Positions 43,742 to 55,978 of a stretch of DNA of 64,000 nt are shown piece by piece (positions within the stretch are counted from its first letter, which is position 1; every line of letters starts with the position of its first letter). The stretch comes from Vermamoeba vermiformis (lineage: Eukaryota > Tubulinea > Echinamoebida), in assembly GCA_045837725.1 (NCBI GenBank), contig JBEWZL010000077.1, positions 124,001 through 188,000 of the forward strand, read 5' to 3'. The notes below the pieces were generated by a model. That model saw nothing but the letters and a program-made list of their open reading frames with translations, made no database searches and was not told the DNA's origin. Position numbers and translations under genes: made by a program.

Positions 43742-46700
43742 ATGTCGATTCAACTGAAAATTATGGTTGTTTCTACCGGTGCAGCAAAAGTGCTTCGTTT
43801 TGCTCCGGATATGTCGGTACACGAAGTAATTAAAGAAATTAAAGTCAAAACAGAGACCGGAGGAGCAGACTTTGGATTATTTCAACCAGCTTTGAATGGA
43901 AAGAAAGCGAGATGGCTGCAAAAACATCGTACTCTGAAGTACTATGATATTGGCAACAACGTATGTAGTTAAATACGAAGACTGCTTTCTTAAATTACTA
44001 AAATATTTATACAATTTTTTATATGAGCTTTGTATCTATTGCAAAAAGCTAACTGCGATCTCATCCAGGCCGAATTGGAATACAAGAAAAAGACTCGCAG
44101 ATTGAAGGTCAAATTGCCTGATGATACTATCAAGACCATTTTGATAGATGACTCGGGCTTCTTAAAAGAAATTGTTCGCACTGTCGCAGAAAAACTCGAT
44201 ATCAAGACAAATTCCGAAGAGTGGGGTCTCAGGCGAGAAAATAAGCCAGACAGTAAGTTAGATGCATATAATACTAATGGCACGTGCTAATAGTCTTATT
44301 TATAGATTTGTTCTTAAATGATGCACAAACTTTGCAAGACCAAGATGTTTTAGACGAAGAGGAAACCCTTCTCTTCGAGAAGAAACTCTACGGCATGGAC
44401 AATACAGATATGAGCGATCCTATTGTGTTGCATTATTCTTACGTCCAAGTATGTAATAGAGCGATCGTACTGTTGGAATTCATTTTCTAACGTCGTTTTC
44501 AAGGCCAAAAAGCGCATTGTCGAAGGAAAGTATCCGTGCCAACGAAATGAAATCATTGCTCTCGCAGCATTGCAAGCACAAGTTATTTATGGAAACTACG
44601 ATCCTGAGAAACACAAGCCTGGTTTCATCAAGTATGTCCCGTTGTTAATTACTACTCGAGAACTAACGTGGCCTCAGGCTGGCGGATTTCATCCCTCCTC
44701 AATGGATTAAAAACAAGAACATCGAAAAGGATGTCCTTGCTGAATACAAGAAATTCGGGGGCATGACCGATGTTCAATCTAAATACAGATACCTTCAAGT
44801 TGTCAAGTCACTCAAGACCTACGGTGTCACGTTCTTCGATGTACGCCAAGAGTTCAAGGACGCCAAGGGCAAGGAAAAGTTCGTGCCTGTTACCTTGGGT
44901 TTCAACAAAAACAAAATAATTCTCGCGGACTTCGAGACGAAGCAATACACTAACGAATGGGCCTTCAATCAACTGAAGAAATGGACCGCGAGTGTTAGCG
45001 TCGTGACTTTCGACTTCGGTGATTGGCACAACGAAATAGTAATTTTGCACACCACCGAAGGTGATAATATTGCACGCCTGCTCAACAACTACATTGACTT
45101 GATTCTAAAAGCTCGTAAAGGTACGTGTCGAATGTGCACTCAAGAATGCAGCATTACTAACTATTGAACAGACTCGTCACTTGAGCAAGTTGAAGAAGAT
45201 ATCCAAACTGCCACTGAGGAAATGTATGCTGCTCAAGAGGGCTCCATCAGCATTACTAATACGGCCGGTCAAACTGCTGTCATCGGTACACCAATAGCTG
45301 TCAATATTCGCAATTCTGGCGCGGGTACACCTGGCTCCCTGCTGAATCCCGCATATCCCCAAGCACAAAGAGTTGCTGTCAATGACTTGAGCTCTGCTGT
45401 TAAGTCGGCGCATGCGTTGTTCGAGGAAATGGGAACTGGCCTTGAGAGCTTCGAGTCCAAGGGTGTTCTTACTTCACAACAATGGATGGATCAAATGTCA
45501 CGAACGCAAGACAGCTTGATCTCTAATCTTACAAACTTGATGAATGCAGCTCGCTTGGACGCATCCCTTTTCAATCGCTCGGTCGTAGACAACATTTCCA
45601 AACAAGTCAGTGTTGAGCTGTTTGGTTTGGCTGCAGCTGCCAAGAACATCGCAAAACTCGACGATGATATCCCTCTGTTGGAAGGTACCCGATCAGTTGC
45701 GTTAGCTATTAGCAAGATGCTGGAGACCGCCGAGCAGCTCTACTTGGCTCCTGGAGACGCTCAACTAATTGCCGAACTTGTCGAAGCCGAGAAACTTTTG
45801 CAATTTTCCATCACCAGAATTAATGAAGTCAAGCAAGCCCGCCTTGCAGATAAAGGAGCCCAATTGCTGATGTTCGAGTGCATGAACAACATTTCGATGG
45901 CTTTAGACGACATCGTCAATACCTCCAACAAAGCCACTGCTGAATTAGATGCAATCCGAAAAGCACCAGTTGAGAAGGAGATCGCGAACCTCAACTCAAA
46001 CCGCGAATGGTACAAGGACACTATGAACACTCTCATTCCCGTTGCCATAACACCTGACATTAAGAAGCAAATTGTTGCCTCTGCACAAGGCATGGGCGAC
46101 CTTGGTATCAAGCTCGCTGGTGTCACTAAAAGTGCTGGTGTTAACAACTGGCATTTGGGAGCCCTCGACAATGCCATCAAGAACATCCAAGAAGCCATTC
46201 GCCAAATGCAAGACGCTGTTGACACAGCTGAACAAAGAGGTGCTGCGGAGAATGCTCTCGATTTGCACTCATCGGTTAACATGATGTTGGCCACGATGAA
46301 TCAGTTGAAGGGTAACATGACAGACCCGATCAAGTTAGTCAGCCTAGTCAAAGCTGCTGTTGGCACGAACAACAACTTGATAACTATTACTGAGAAGCTT
46401 GCCTTAGCTAGTGATGACACCATTCGAGAGCGCCTATTGAAGTCAGGAAAGAACTTGGCGGAGGCTATGTCCAAGTTAGTCGACTCTGCTAGAAAAGTGC
46501 GCGAAAACCCTGAAGACAAGTTGGCTCAGCAACTCTTGGGGAACACTTCGATGCGCATTGAAAATTTGGCTCAAGACCTTCTTAATGATGCTGGTGAGAT
46601 CGCTGCCCTGACTGCCTTGCGTTACTACTCCAAGGCGGCCACTGCAAGTATGATCAAATGGAATGCAATCTCAAAGCAAGCAACTCCTATTGTCACCGAC

Positions 46701-49700
46701 CCCGCTACCCGAACACCAATATCCAAGGCAACTGTCGATGCACGAAATGCAATGCAATTCATAATGCCTGCCATCAAGAAGGCTGGTCAATTCCCTGACA
46801 ACAAGGCAGTGCAACAAGAGCTTTGGCAAGCCGCCCAACGAGCTCTTCCCGCGTACAAAGAGGCCGTTAACAGTGGTCGCAAGGCTGAAAGATTTATTTC
46901 CGACCCCAAGACGAAACAAGATTTGACATTGGTAGACAACGAGTCCGAAGAACTGAACAAAAAGCTCGAAGAAGCTTGCAGAGCCGTCGCCGACTTGGGA
47001 AGCCAAAGCGAATTGGACGATGCCATGATTGAGTTCGAGACAGCCATTGCCTCATTAGACTCGGCTGAATTCTCAGCGAAGCAAGGCCTTCTCGTCGCGC
47101 CACCTGGCCAGACTCGTGACAGCGCACTTAAAGAGATGACTGCTTCGTTAAAACGCGTTGACACTAGCTTCGATAATATCGTTGCCACAGCCAAACGAGG
47201 AGGCAAACTTCCCGAAGTTGTTCGAAACACCGCCAATGGCATTAGTCAGCTCACCACTGCTGTCAAGTCTATGGCAGGAACAGTCACCGATAGAACTACT
47301 CAAAAGAGAATTATTGCCGCTGCTAAAGTGCTCGTCACAGACACTATGAACTTGATCACTGCCGGACGTGTGTTGGCTATTGACTCAAAGAACCAGGACA
47401 AGGCTGTTGAATTAGACAAAAATCAATGGAAAGCCAAGTCATCGTTGGGAACGCTTGGCGCAAGTGCTAAGGGTCTCGACACTCGCGAGTGTGACGACGC
47501 AATGCTTTTGATCCAGAATGAATTAATGAAGTTGACTGGCGAGGACAATACCACCATGCCCTTCCAACAAGCTGCTGAAGGCTTAACTTCAGTCTGCAAA
47601 GCCTTGACTGCTGCTGCTTCCCAGCTCGTTGTTATGGCCCAAGGCAACCCTCGTGGCCTTGGTACCTCAGCGAAGATCACAGCTGCAACCTTCACTCAGT
47701 TGATCCAAGCTGCAAACATCGCTGCTTCCAACTCAAAAGACAAGAAGATCAGCGGTGACATCTTGGACGCAGCTCGCAACTTGGCTGAATCTATCACCAG
47801 TTTGTTGAACTCGGCTAAATATGCTGCTGCTGAAGCTGATGAAGCCTCTTATGCCAACTTGGCTTCGAGTAACACTCAGGCCACGGAGTCTATTCAAAAA
47901 GTCATGGCCTCGTTAGGTGGTGTGACTGCACCTGAATGCGATGAAGCTATTAGAATGATCATGGACGCTGTACAATTGCTCGATCGTGGTGATATGGAAG
48001 GCATTGCTGGCAAAGGTCGCGGTGAAGTATTGAACGACGTCAGCACTGCCGCGAAGAGTTTGGCTCAAATCACCAACCACATTGTCTCCTCTGCTAAGGT
48101 GAGCACGGGCAAGCTCGGCATGTTTGCTAAGCAAGCGGCTGGTGTCATTGTTGAACTGCTAGCCACTGCACGCGCTGCCAACAAGAAGCCTGAAGGCGAA
48201 GTAGGACTTTCAGAAGACGCCAGTATTGTACTCAAGTGCACTACCCTAATCATGCAAGACACCACCGACACCAACAAAGTCGTCGCGGCTGCAAAGAAGG
48301 CCGCTCTCTCAACGTCCAAGTTGATCGCTGCCAACAAGGAAGTCGCCAAGAACTTGCCACCCGAGCAAAAGATTCGACAACAAAACCTCGTTCAGGCCAT
48401 CAAACTCATTGCTGATGGTGCCAGTCGCTTGGCTCAAGCTGCTCAAATGTCTGCCAAGAAGACACCTGAATCCATTGAAGAGCTTATTGTTGCTGCTAAA
48501 GACTTAAAAGAGAAGACTGTGCGGCTCGAAGAACTCGCTAGCTCTGGCTCAGACACATTGTCAGCTGAAAGCGTCGATCCACAAGTCGTGAAGCAACTGT
48601 CATCCACTTCAAAGACCGTTGCTGTGTCTACCTCCGAACTCATTCGTGCTTCAGCTGTTGTTTCAGCCAAGAACTCTCCGATCGCAGCACAAGACATGGC
48701 AGCTGCCACAAACTCCGTGAGTGAAGCCATTCAAGCCTTGATGGGCGTTTCCTCCGCCCTCAATCCTGGTGTTCGTGAATGCGAGAAGGCGATTGAAGTC
48801 CTCACCACGGTCTTGTCCGACTTTGACGCAGCCAACATTGCGCTCACTGTTGGTCAATTGCAAGTCAAATTGCCTCCCAACAAGACACCTCAAGCCGTGC
48901 AAAACGATATGGTTAACATTGTCAAGGACATTGCTGAAGATATTCGCAATGCTTCACAAAGTGCCATTTCTGGTGACGCAGCGACACTCATGATCGCCAC
49001 CAAGAACCTTCAAAATCGCATGCCCATCATGGTCCGCATTGCCAAGGCCGTTGCTTCTACCTACCCCAATCCTCAAGAACAAAAGGACTTGATGAACTTT
49101 GGCAAAGAGGCCTCGAGTGCCGTGCTCGACATGCTCAAGGCTTGCAAGGCAGCAAACCCGAGTGAAAAGAACTCGATTGACGCCGTCAAGTCTACCAGCG
49201 AGACAGCTTCTCAGTCCGTGGCCAAGTTGTTGAACTCATTGCAAACTGGTGCCACGTTGATGAAGGACATTGACACGATGCTCGCTAGCTTCAAAGAGAT
49301 CGTAGCTAGTTTGCCCACACCACTCGAGTCTAAGCCCGCAGGCACTTACCAAGCTTGCCGTGCTGAATTGATGACATCAGCTCAAGATTTAGCCTCAGGC
49401 ATCATCAACCTTAACAAAGCCAATAAGACCAGTGTTGGCGAAGTTGGTCTTGTCATTGGTCGATTAGGCGAGGCCGCGCCTAAATTGGGTGAAGCCATTC
49501 GTAAAACAGCTGCTCTTACAGCCGATGAAACAGCACGCCAAGGCATTTTGAACGCGGGCAAGAAAGTCATTGACTGCACTTCCATGTTGTTGAACTCGAC
49601 TAAGCGCATTATTCAAAACCCCAATGACGCGCGCGAACAGAACTTGATCAAGAATGCTTTCAATGCAGCCAACAGCTCGATTGGTGAGTTGATTACAGCC

Positions 49701-51392
49701 GCTAAGAAGGGAGCCGTGGGTGAGATGATGATGGACAAGGCTATTGAAGACATCGACACGGCCACTGGCAACTTGAACACAACCTCTATCTTTGCTCAAG
49801 CTGGCCAATTGGAAGTGCCCAAAGAGGCCCTTTCAGCCACCATGCAACAGCTTGAAGCTGGCCTCGTCACTGCAGCCAAGAAGATCGTCACATTGTGCGC
49901 GCACTTGAACAGATCTGCCACCATGTCTGAGGAAGGCATGGGCAAGTTGGCACGAGATCTTGCAGCATGTGTCACCGACGTGTCGAACAAAGCCATTCAA
50001 GCTGCTAGCCGTGTACCCGACTCTATCTCACAGCAAGATATCTTAAGCTCTGCTAAGGCCGTCGCAATTGCCACGCACCAAATCTTGTTGTCAGGCAAAG
50101 ATGTGCAACGAACTCCTGGTGACAAGACAGCAGTGGACACGCTCAATTCTTCACAGACTGGCGTTGCTGAAGCTGTGAACCAATTGGTCAACACCACGAA
50201 AGGTGCCTCGGCTGAGTTCGCTCGTGGTGAAATGGAGTTGGAGAACGCTAAGAAGGCCATTGAAAAGGTCATCCAGCACACGCCTGGTCAGCTTGGAGCT
50301 AAGCCTGAAGATGTCCTGGCCTCGTTGAGAATGATCACTGACGCCACTGCCAACATTGTCTTTGCGAGCAATCAAGAGGACCTTGTCAAGGCCGCTAAAG
50401 AAGCTTCAGCTGGTGTAGACAAGATGATGAATGCAGCTCGTGGTGCCGCACAATTGAGCACAGATCCTGCCATTCGCAACGGCATTGCCACCAGCTGCCG
50501 TGAAACAGCACGCGCCATGTTGAACTTGTTGGAGGCTGGTAAATTGAACCGTCAAGATCCCAGCACTCAATCCAAACTTGAAGAGGCATCGGGAGGTGTC
50601 ACAAACTCGATTCAAAACGTTGTCACTGCCCTGCGTGCCTTGCCTAACGCCAATGACTTGTCACTTGAAGAGAGCTCAAACTTGGAAGCATTGGCCGAGA
50701 GTGAATTATTGGCTGCCGCTAAAGTCATTGAAGAGGCCGCTAAGACGCTCATGAATGCCAAACCTCGTCGCACTAAGCCCAAGGTCGAAGGCATTATTGA
50801 CGAAGAAGACATTGTGGACGCGATTATCGACGCTTCACGTGCCATCACGAGTGCCACGGGTAACTTGGTTCAAGCAGCCACAGTCGCACAAAAGGAGCGT
50901 AAGGCCTCGTTGAACACTGGTGCTGCGCTCAACAAGTACCGCAACGATCCGACTTGGGCCAACGGTCTAATCTCTGCTGCCAAGAACGTCGCTGGTGGTG
51001 TGAAAATGCTGGTGCACGCTAGCAACGCAGCTGTGCAAGGCAAGGCGCAAGAAGAACACTTGGTCGCTGCTGCACGTGCTGTCGCATCAGCCACCGCGCA
51101 CTTGGTGACCGCGTCACGTGTCAAAGCAGATTCGAACAGCAAAGCGCAACAAAATCTCACGACTGCTGCCAAGGCCGTGGCCAATGCGACCAACGAGCTC
51201 GTCAAAGCAGCACAACACGCGTCAAACTTCGAGAAAGAAGAAGAGGTCGTGGCTGTGGGCAGTGGCATTGCTGTGGACACGCAGTTGTTCAATCAACAAG
51301 CGGAGATTTTGAAACTCGAACGCAAGTTGCAACGTGCTCGTCAAGATTTGAGCAAGATCCGCAAAGAACGATACAACGACAACAAGAACTAA
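43742..51392 (+). CDS. Talin
   Basis: Six exons (43742-43960, 44069-44252, 44306-44448, 44504-44631, 44678-45120, 45172-51392) give 2445 residues; the last exon holds over 80% of the protein. Talin links integrin-type adhesion receptors to actin and vinculin. The N-terminal FERM region has F0 (VVSTGAAKVLRF, LKYYDIGNN), an F1/F2 region (LEYKKKTRRLKVKLPDDTIKT, the classic talin junction) and an F3/PTB region with the GVTFFDVRQEFKD and GFNKNKIILAD motifs. A long Ala-rich helical-bundle rod follows, and then the I/LWEQ actin-binding module and a dimerising coiled coil (LKLERKLQRARQDLSKIRKE). There is no villin headpiece, unlike Dictyostelium TalB. Codons are C-ending, suggesting high expression. 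The acceptor at 44068 is set by the branch CTAAC 18 bases upstream. Confidence 0.97.
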
Positions 51393-52071
51393 GCGGAACA
51401 TAGTGAGGAACATAGCATTTATATGTATTGTAAATATCAAAGTAGATAAAATAATATTACATAAGCTGGCTTCGGTTAATCACATCCGACGGCAGAGGCT
51501 CAACATCCAAGTACCAGAAGCTTTTGCTTTCGTTCAGACTGCAGAGATGTCAATAGCGCTGACAGTAGAGTGGAGCTAGCAAGCAATCCATTGAATAGTA
51601 GCCTGGCTGGGATTGTTCTTCGGTGAATCCATTCTCGATCAGTGTTGGGACCGACCCCAGAATAATCGCAGAGGCTCGAGTAAATGTAAATCCAACGTCC
51701 ATGTGCATTGAGCACGTTGATTACGAAGAGATTGAATTTACAATTGAATGAAAAACAACACGCGTGCGCACCAAGATCACATCCAAAAAACCAACCAAAA
51801 CACTTCTCTGGTTACTCTACTAGTCGCTTAAACCTCGTGCACTGCTTCAACGAGACAAAAATCTCAGCAGAATGTAGGAGTTGAACCTACTTAAGCAGAC
51901 TAGCAGATTGTGCAAAGAGGAATATTTCGAGCTGGATTTGGATGGAAAAGAAAATTGCATTTTTAATTCTTACCGTTACACTTACCCGTTCATTACTATA
52001 CTTTACCGTTTTATTTACAAACCTATCTTGGACTATGCTACAGCTGGTGCTACGAACTGAAATTCAAGCAC
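51393..52071. other. Intergenic region after talin
   Basis: The talin 3' UTR, with an AATAAT-type signal near 51450, and unassigned sequence. A hairpin at 51874-51890 resembles a tRNA T-arm on the minus strand, but no tRNA body surrounds it. No supported reading frame. Confidence 0.5.
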
Positions 52072-52852
52072 TTAAAAGTCTGGCGAGATCAACAGATCTC
52101 CGGTCTCGAAATAGAACATATTGATCAGATCGTCATCGCTCCACCTACCTGACATGACCGGCTTTAAAAATAAATAATCGTTAATTGATAAACTAGATAA
52201 TTAAAAATTTCAAATGAAAGAAAAAAGGGGATGGCGCGCACAACTTATCCTTAAACAGAATTACCTCTATACTTACGTCTATACTTACTTCGATGTTACC
52301 ATGAATAAGTTGATCGCTTACCGGGTCTACTGGCGGGCTGTGAGCCACTTGAGGTGACGAGCAGGACGATGCGACTTCAACTTCTGCCGAGCTGATGGGC
52401 TCTTCGCTAGGGAGATCAATCTCGTGACTTACGAGCTCTTCAAACACGTCATTATGAGTTTTGGGTGTTGCAGGGATGTAGACGACAGCCTCTGGTAGTT
52501 TCGGAGATTGATCTTGAACCGATTCAGATTTTCTTTTCTTTGGCTGCGGACCGTTCTCTTCGACCCATTTCTTCTTTTCCTCTTCAGCCAGTGTTTGATA
52601 ATATTGTCTTTCGTCGGGATGAAGCTGTTTCCACATTATTGCGAGAAGCTTGGTAATTTCTGCATTTGAATGCTTTGGAAACTCAAGATACAATCGCGGG
52701 CGAATAGCGCGACAAAAAATCATGTAGCTGCATGGTGGTGATTTGGGCTTTGAGTCGTCATCATTGCGTTTTCTCTTTCGTGGAGGCTTTGGATTGACAT
52801 TCGGATGTTTTTCCAAAAGGAACTTCGTTGTTGGTGCGTTAATTTCTTGCAT
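52072..52852 (-). CDS. HMG-box protein with acidic C-terminal exon
   Basis: Exon 1 is 52852-52289 and exon 2 is 52161-52072, giving 217 residues. A basic N-terminus (PPRKRKRN) precedes one HMG box at about residues 37-100: SPPCSYMIFCRAIRPRL, LLAIMWKQLHPDERQYY and EEEKKKWVEENG, with a basic extension after it (PKKRK). This is the non-sequence-specific DNA-bending type seen in HMGB/NHP6 proteins and chromatin complexes. The second exon codes WSDDDLINMFYFETGDLL, an acidic/aromatic tail like a transactivation or interaction motif. Three donor-like sites lie in a row (52288, 52276, 52267, plus-strand positions); all keep frame, so the junction may vary. Reading on without splicing gives a poor hydrophobic tail. 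Confidence 0.8.
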
Positions 52853-53180
52853 CGTCTACATAAATAAAATTAGTAATCATATTATATTAATCTAGGAAGA
52901 AACTGCATTTTAATAAATTAAGAAATTAATAAGATCGCAGGCATGCAGCGAGTAACTGCTTAGCTACGAGATCTAGTAGCCTTATTTGATATACTTACGT
53001 TATGAGGCGTTGTGGTGATGTGTATTGGTGTCTGTGCACGAATGTTGTGCGAGGCGGAAATTCAACAAAGCCAAAAATTTATCAATTTTATCACTAAGTC
53101 ACGCACGCTGCTTGGTTGGCCTATAGTATGATAGAGAGATGCTCGCGAGCACAACCATACGACTTCCTAGCACTTGCCGT
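52853..53180. other. Intergenic region between two minus-strand genes
   Basis: The promoter side of the HMG-box gene and the 3' flank of the SMYD gene. Low-complexity AT-rich patches; nothing else was recognised. Confidence 0.5.
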
Positions 53181-55098
53181 TCACTTCCAGACGGCTCTGC
53201 GCAGACACTTGGCGCAGGTGCACTTGAAACCGTAGATCCCCTCCAAGAGTGGGTTGCGTGGCGTGGTGGGCGAGTAACTCGCAAAGTAGTCGACGTAAAG
53301 CTGATCGCCGTCGCGAATATCATTCAGCGCGGTGATTACGATCGTGTTGTTCACGAAGCCAACTTGCGCATTGGGCGTGCAGTGGTGATTGATGAACGAG
53401 CTCAGCGGGTAAATGCCACACGTGTCACCGCCCGAGGCCTTGTGCTTGAACGACTTGTACACGACACTGTATTGTTGCATGATGCCCAGCACGCGCAAGT
53501 ACCACTCAAATGAGAAGTGTTCGGCTGTTGGATGAGAAGGTTAAGCTACGCCAAAAGCAGTAGCAGGTGTCACTTACGATCGATCGGTTGCTTGGCCGTG
53601 CGGAGAGCCTTTCTGAACAGCTTGTAGTTGTTGACAATGTCCGCGAATCTCTTCTCGGTGCTTTGAATAGGCAAGGCTGAAGTGTACAAGTCGAGATGAG
53701 GTAACTCCCAAGCGGACCTGATCGCTGAATTAAGTACTAATATTGGATCTCGGAACAAACGTACAGTTGCGTCTGGTTCTTGATGTTGTACGTGGTCTCC
53801 TTGCCGACCATGCGCAAGGCCATCAATGTATGCAAGTTCTCGGGCGTGGCGTTGTCGCGGTTGTTCTTGAAGTGCATCGCTAGCTCTTGAATAGCAATGC
53901 CACACAGACCCTCGTGATAGTCATTCCACGCACTCGTGCGACATTGGTCACAGCAGTACCGCTCTTGGAAGCAGTGCTGGCAGCTGACTTGACCACTGCC
54001 CAACAATCGGAGGCACCATTGACAGCTGAGATCACGTCAGTTATTAACGATCAAAGATAATGTAGCTAATTACACGTGCCTGTCATCGACAGCTAATGTA
54101 GCGAAGACCACGGGCTTGTGCTCTTTGAGAATGACTGCACCAGGCACGAAGTCTTTGCTGGCATAGAGGCCTCGTTGTTTCTTCAAAGTGGGCACGAAGC
54201 CGATGGCCACTGCTTTTGTTGCCTTCTCTTTGAATCGCTCAAGTTGATTGGGACGGCCACGGAGGTGAGGACGCACGAGCGCGTACTTCTTGAGCAGTTG
54301 ATCTTTGTTGTAACGGATCTTAACGCCTTCAGTCTGCTCGTCGATTTTCTGCAGCTCTAGCAAGATCTTCTCGTGCAGGCCTCGCACTCCTTTGTGCACT
54401 GGGAACCGGTCGATAACAGTGACGCTATATTGAAGGGCTTGCTTGAATGCTTTGAGTCCTATGAGCACTTCAATCATCACCATGTACGACTGCGGATCCA
54501 GGTTAGATCAGATCCGGTACACGAGGTATTGAGATACTGTTATTTTGATTATCGGTTACCTCTATCGAACGATCAATAGCTAGACATGTCCTAGCATCGA
54601 AGTAGGCTTGAGTGAAGTTGTTCAAGGCCAAGTAAGTGCGCGCTCGTTTGAGTAACAGCGAGACGCCTCTGTTGGCAGTAAATTTGAAGATAAGACCGCT
54701 CAAGTACATAGCCACCTCGTAGTTAGCCAAAGCCTCCTTGAACTGCTCTGCTTTGAACGCGGCGTCGGCTTTTTGCTCGTGGTCCATCAGATCCTACAAA
54801 GAAAATTTGTTCGTAAAGTATCAAAATAAGTGCAATAGCTTACATTAAATAATTTGACGACTTCTATAAGGTATTCTTGGTACGATTGCATCGCTGGGCT
54901 CTACAAAAGCTAAGGTCAGATCTCTTCGTGTACTGGCTTGTTCCAGGCTTGGACGAATAATTCAGAGCTCAATAACATACCTTAAGGTTTATATTAAGCT
55001 TATCGAGCACCGTTATGATCATCTTATCCTAAGCAACAAGGTTAGAGCTAGCGTTAGAGTTTGAAGAGTGAGTGCTAGCTTACTGATTGCAGATCCAT
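53181..55098 (-). CDS. SMYD-type SET/MYND lysine methyltransferase
   Basis: Eight exons (55098-55084, 55028-54981, 54900-54844, 54793-54560, 54489-54074, 54025-53765, 53717-53578, 53524-53181) give 504 residues. SMYD proteins transfer methyl groups from S-adenosylmethionine to lysines of histones or other proteins. An N-terminal TPR-like part (about 45-150: AFKAEQFKEALANYEVAM, RARTYLALNNFTQAYFDA) precedes the first SET segment (RGLYASKDFVPGAVIL). A MYND zinc finger splits the SET domain (CQWC, CQHC, YCCDQCR, WNDYHEGLC). The main SET motifs are SSFINHHCTPNAQ and GDQLYVDYF, and the post-SET CTCAKC closes it. The first coding exon has just 15 bases. The MYND exon is joined at phase 2 on both sides; the acceptor at 53718 keeps the frame. 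Confidence 0.92.
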
Positions 55099-55978
55099 GT
55101 TCGTAGAGCAAGACCACCGAGGACTACGAGGTGTATATGAAGGGGCTCTTGTTGTTTAAGTCGGTCTAGAGAACGTAAAATGATGTTGCTTGCTCTACAA
55201 TTTTTTTTTTTGGTTGTACGCGCATTTCCTAATCAGGAAATTGAGCTTCGGATTTGTATCTAATATTAAGTATAGCGTGGCATGGATATTAAGCTCGAGG
55301 CAAAGGCTTCTATTGCCACGCGCCGCAGATGTCACTGACAGAATCGAAGAAAATTCGTTGACAATTGCCAGCATAATGGAAGAAAATATTAAAATAAATA
55401 AGATGGTCTTATATTGATTTGATTAATTAACATAGAATAATTCAAATCATAATCAAAAAGTAAATGGCGGGCTTTTAAAAAAATTAATTTTGTCGACAAA
55501 ATGATGAGGAAATAGCAAGGATATTATTAAATTCATTTTAATATACTCTTACTTATAATAACCTGGTTTATGCCCTTTTTGATTGATCTAACCGTTAAAG
55601 AGCTTGACGTGCAAAAAAGGGTATCAAGCATAACTCATTGGCGTTTCGCCTTCATATTACTAATATGCCACCCTGTATTGTGTTCGATGATATGGCTCGA
55701 AGATAAAATAAACTCGTGCCACAGAAATTCGGCGGAAAAACGTCCGAAGAAAAATTGGCTGTCTCTTCCGGTTAGTCAAAAGCTCTTCGGCCGCGAACAT
55801 TAGGCCACAACTGTGTAATATAATTGTAATATATAGATTAGTTTGTATCATAATTAAAGCGTTACACCTGGATGCTTAAACTCGTGGGAAATCTAAGTAA
55901 CTTGCTACCTCTCAAATTGAATGTCGGTCACCAGGTAAATTCGAAATTACCATTGATAGTATATGTGTATTTTGCAAT
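55099..55978. other. Divergent region between SMYD and patatin genes
   Basis: AT-rich. The frames at 55190-55417 and 55570-55803 have no recognisable domain, biased composition and no splice partners. It must contain two promoters. No RNA gene or repeat was seen. Confidence 0.5.

Noticed and set aside
51874-51890. tRNA T-arm-like hairpin (B-box match GGTTCAACTCC on the minus strand)
   Set aside because: No D-arm, no anticodon arm and no acceptor stem pairing with the bases after it were found within 100 bases, so it is a chance hairpin or a fragment.
55190-55803. Two short plus-strand frames between SMYD and patatin genes
   Set aside because: No domain, no splice partners, and composition like the surrounding noncoding DNA.
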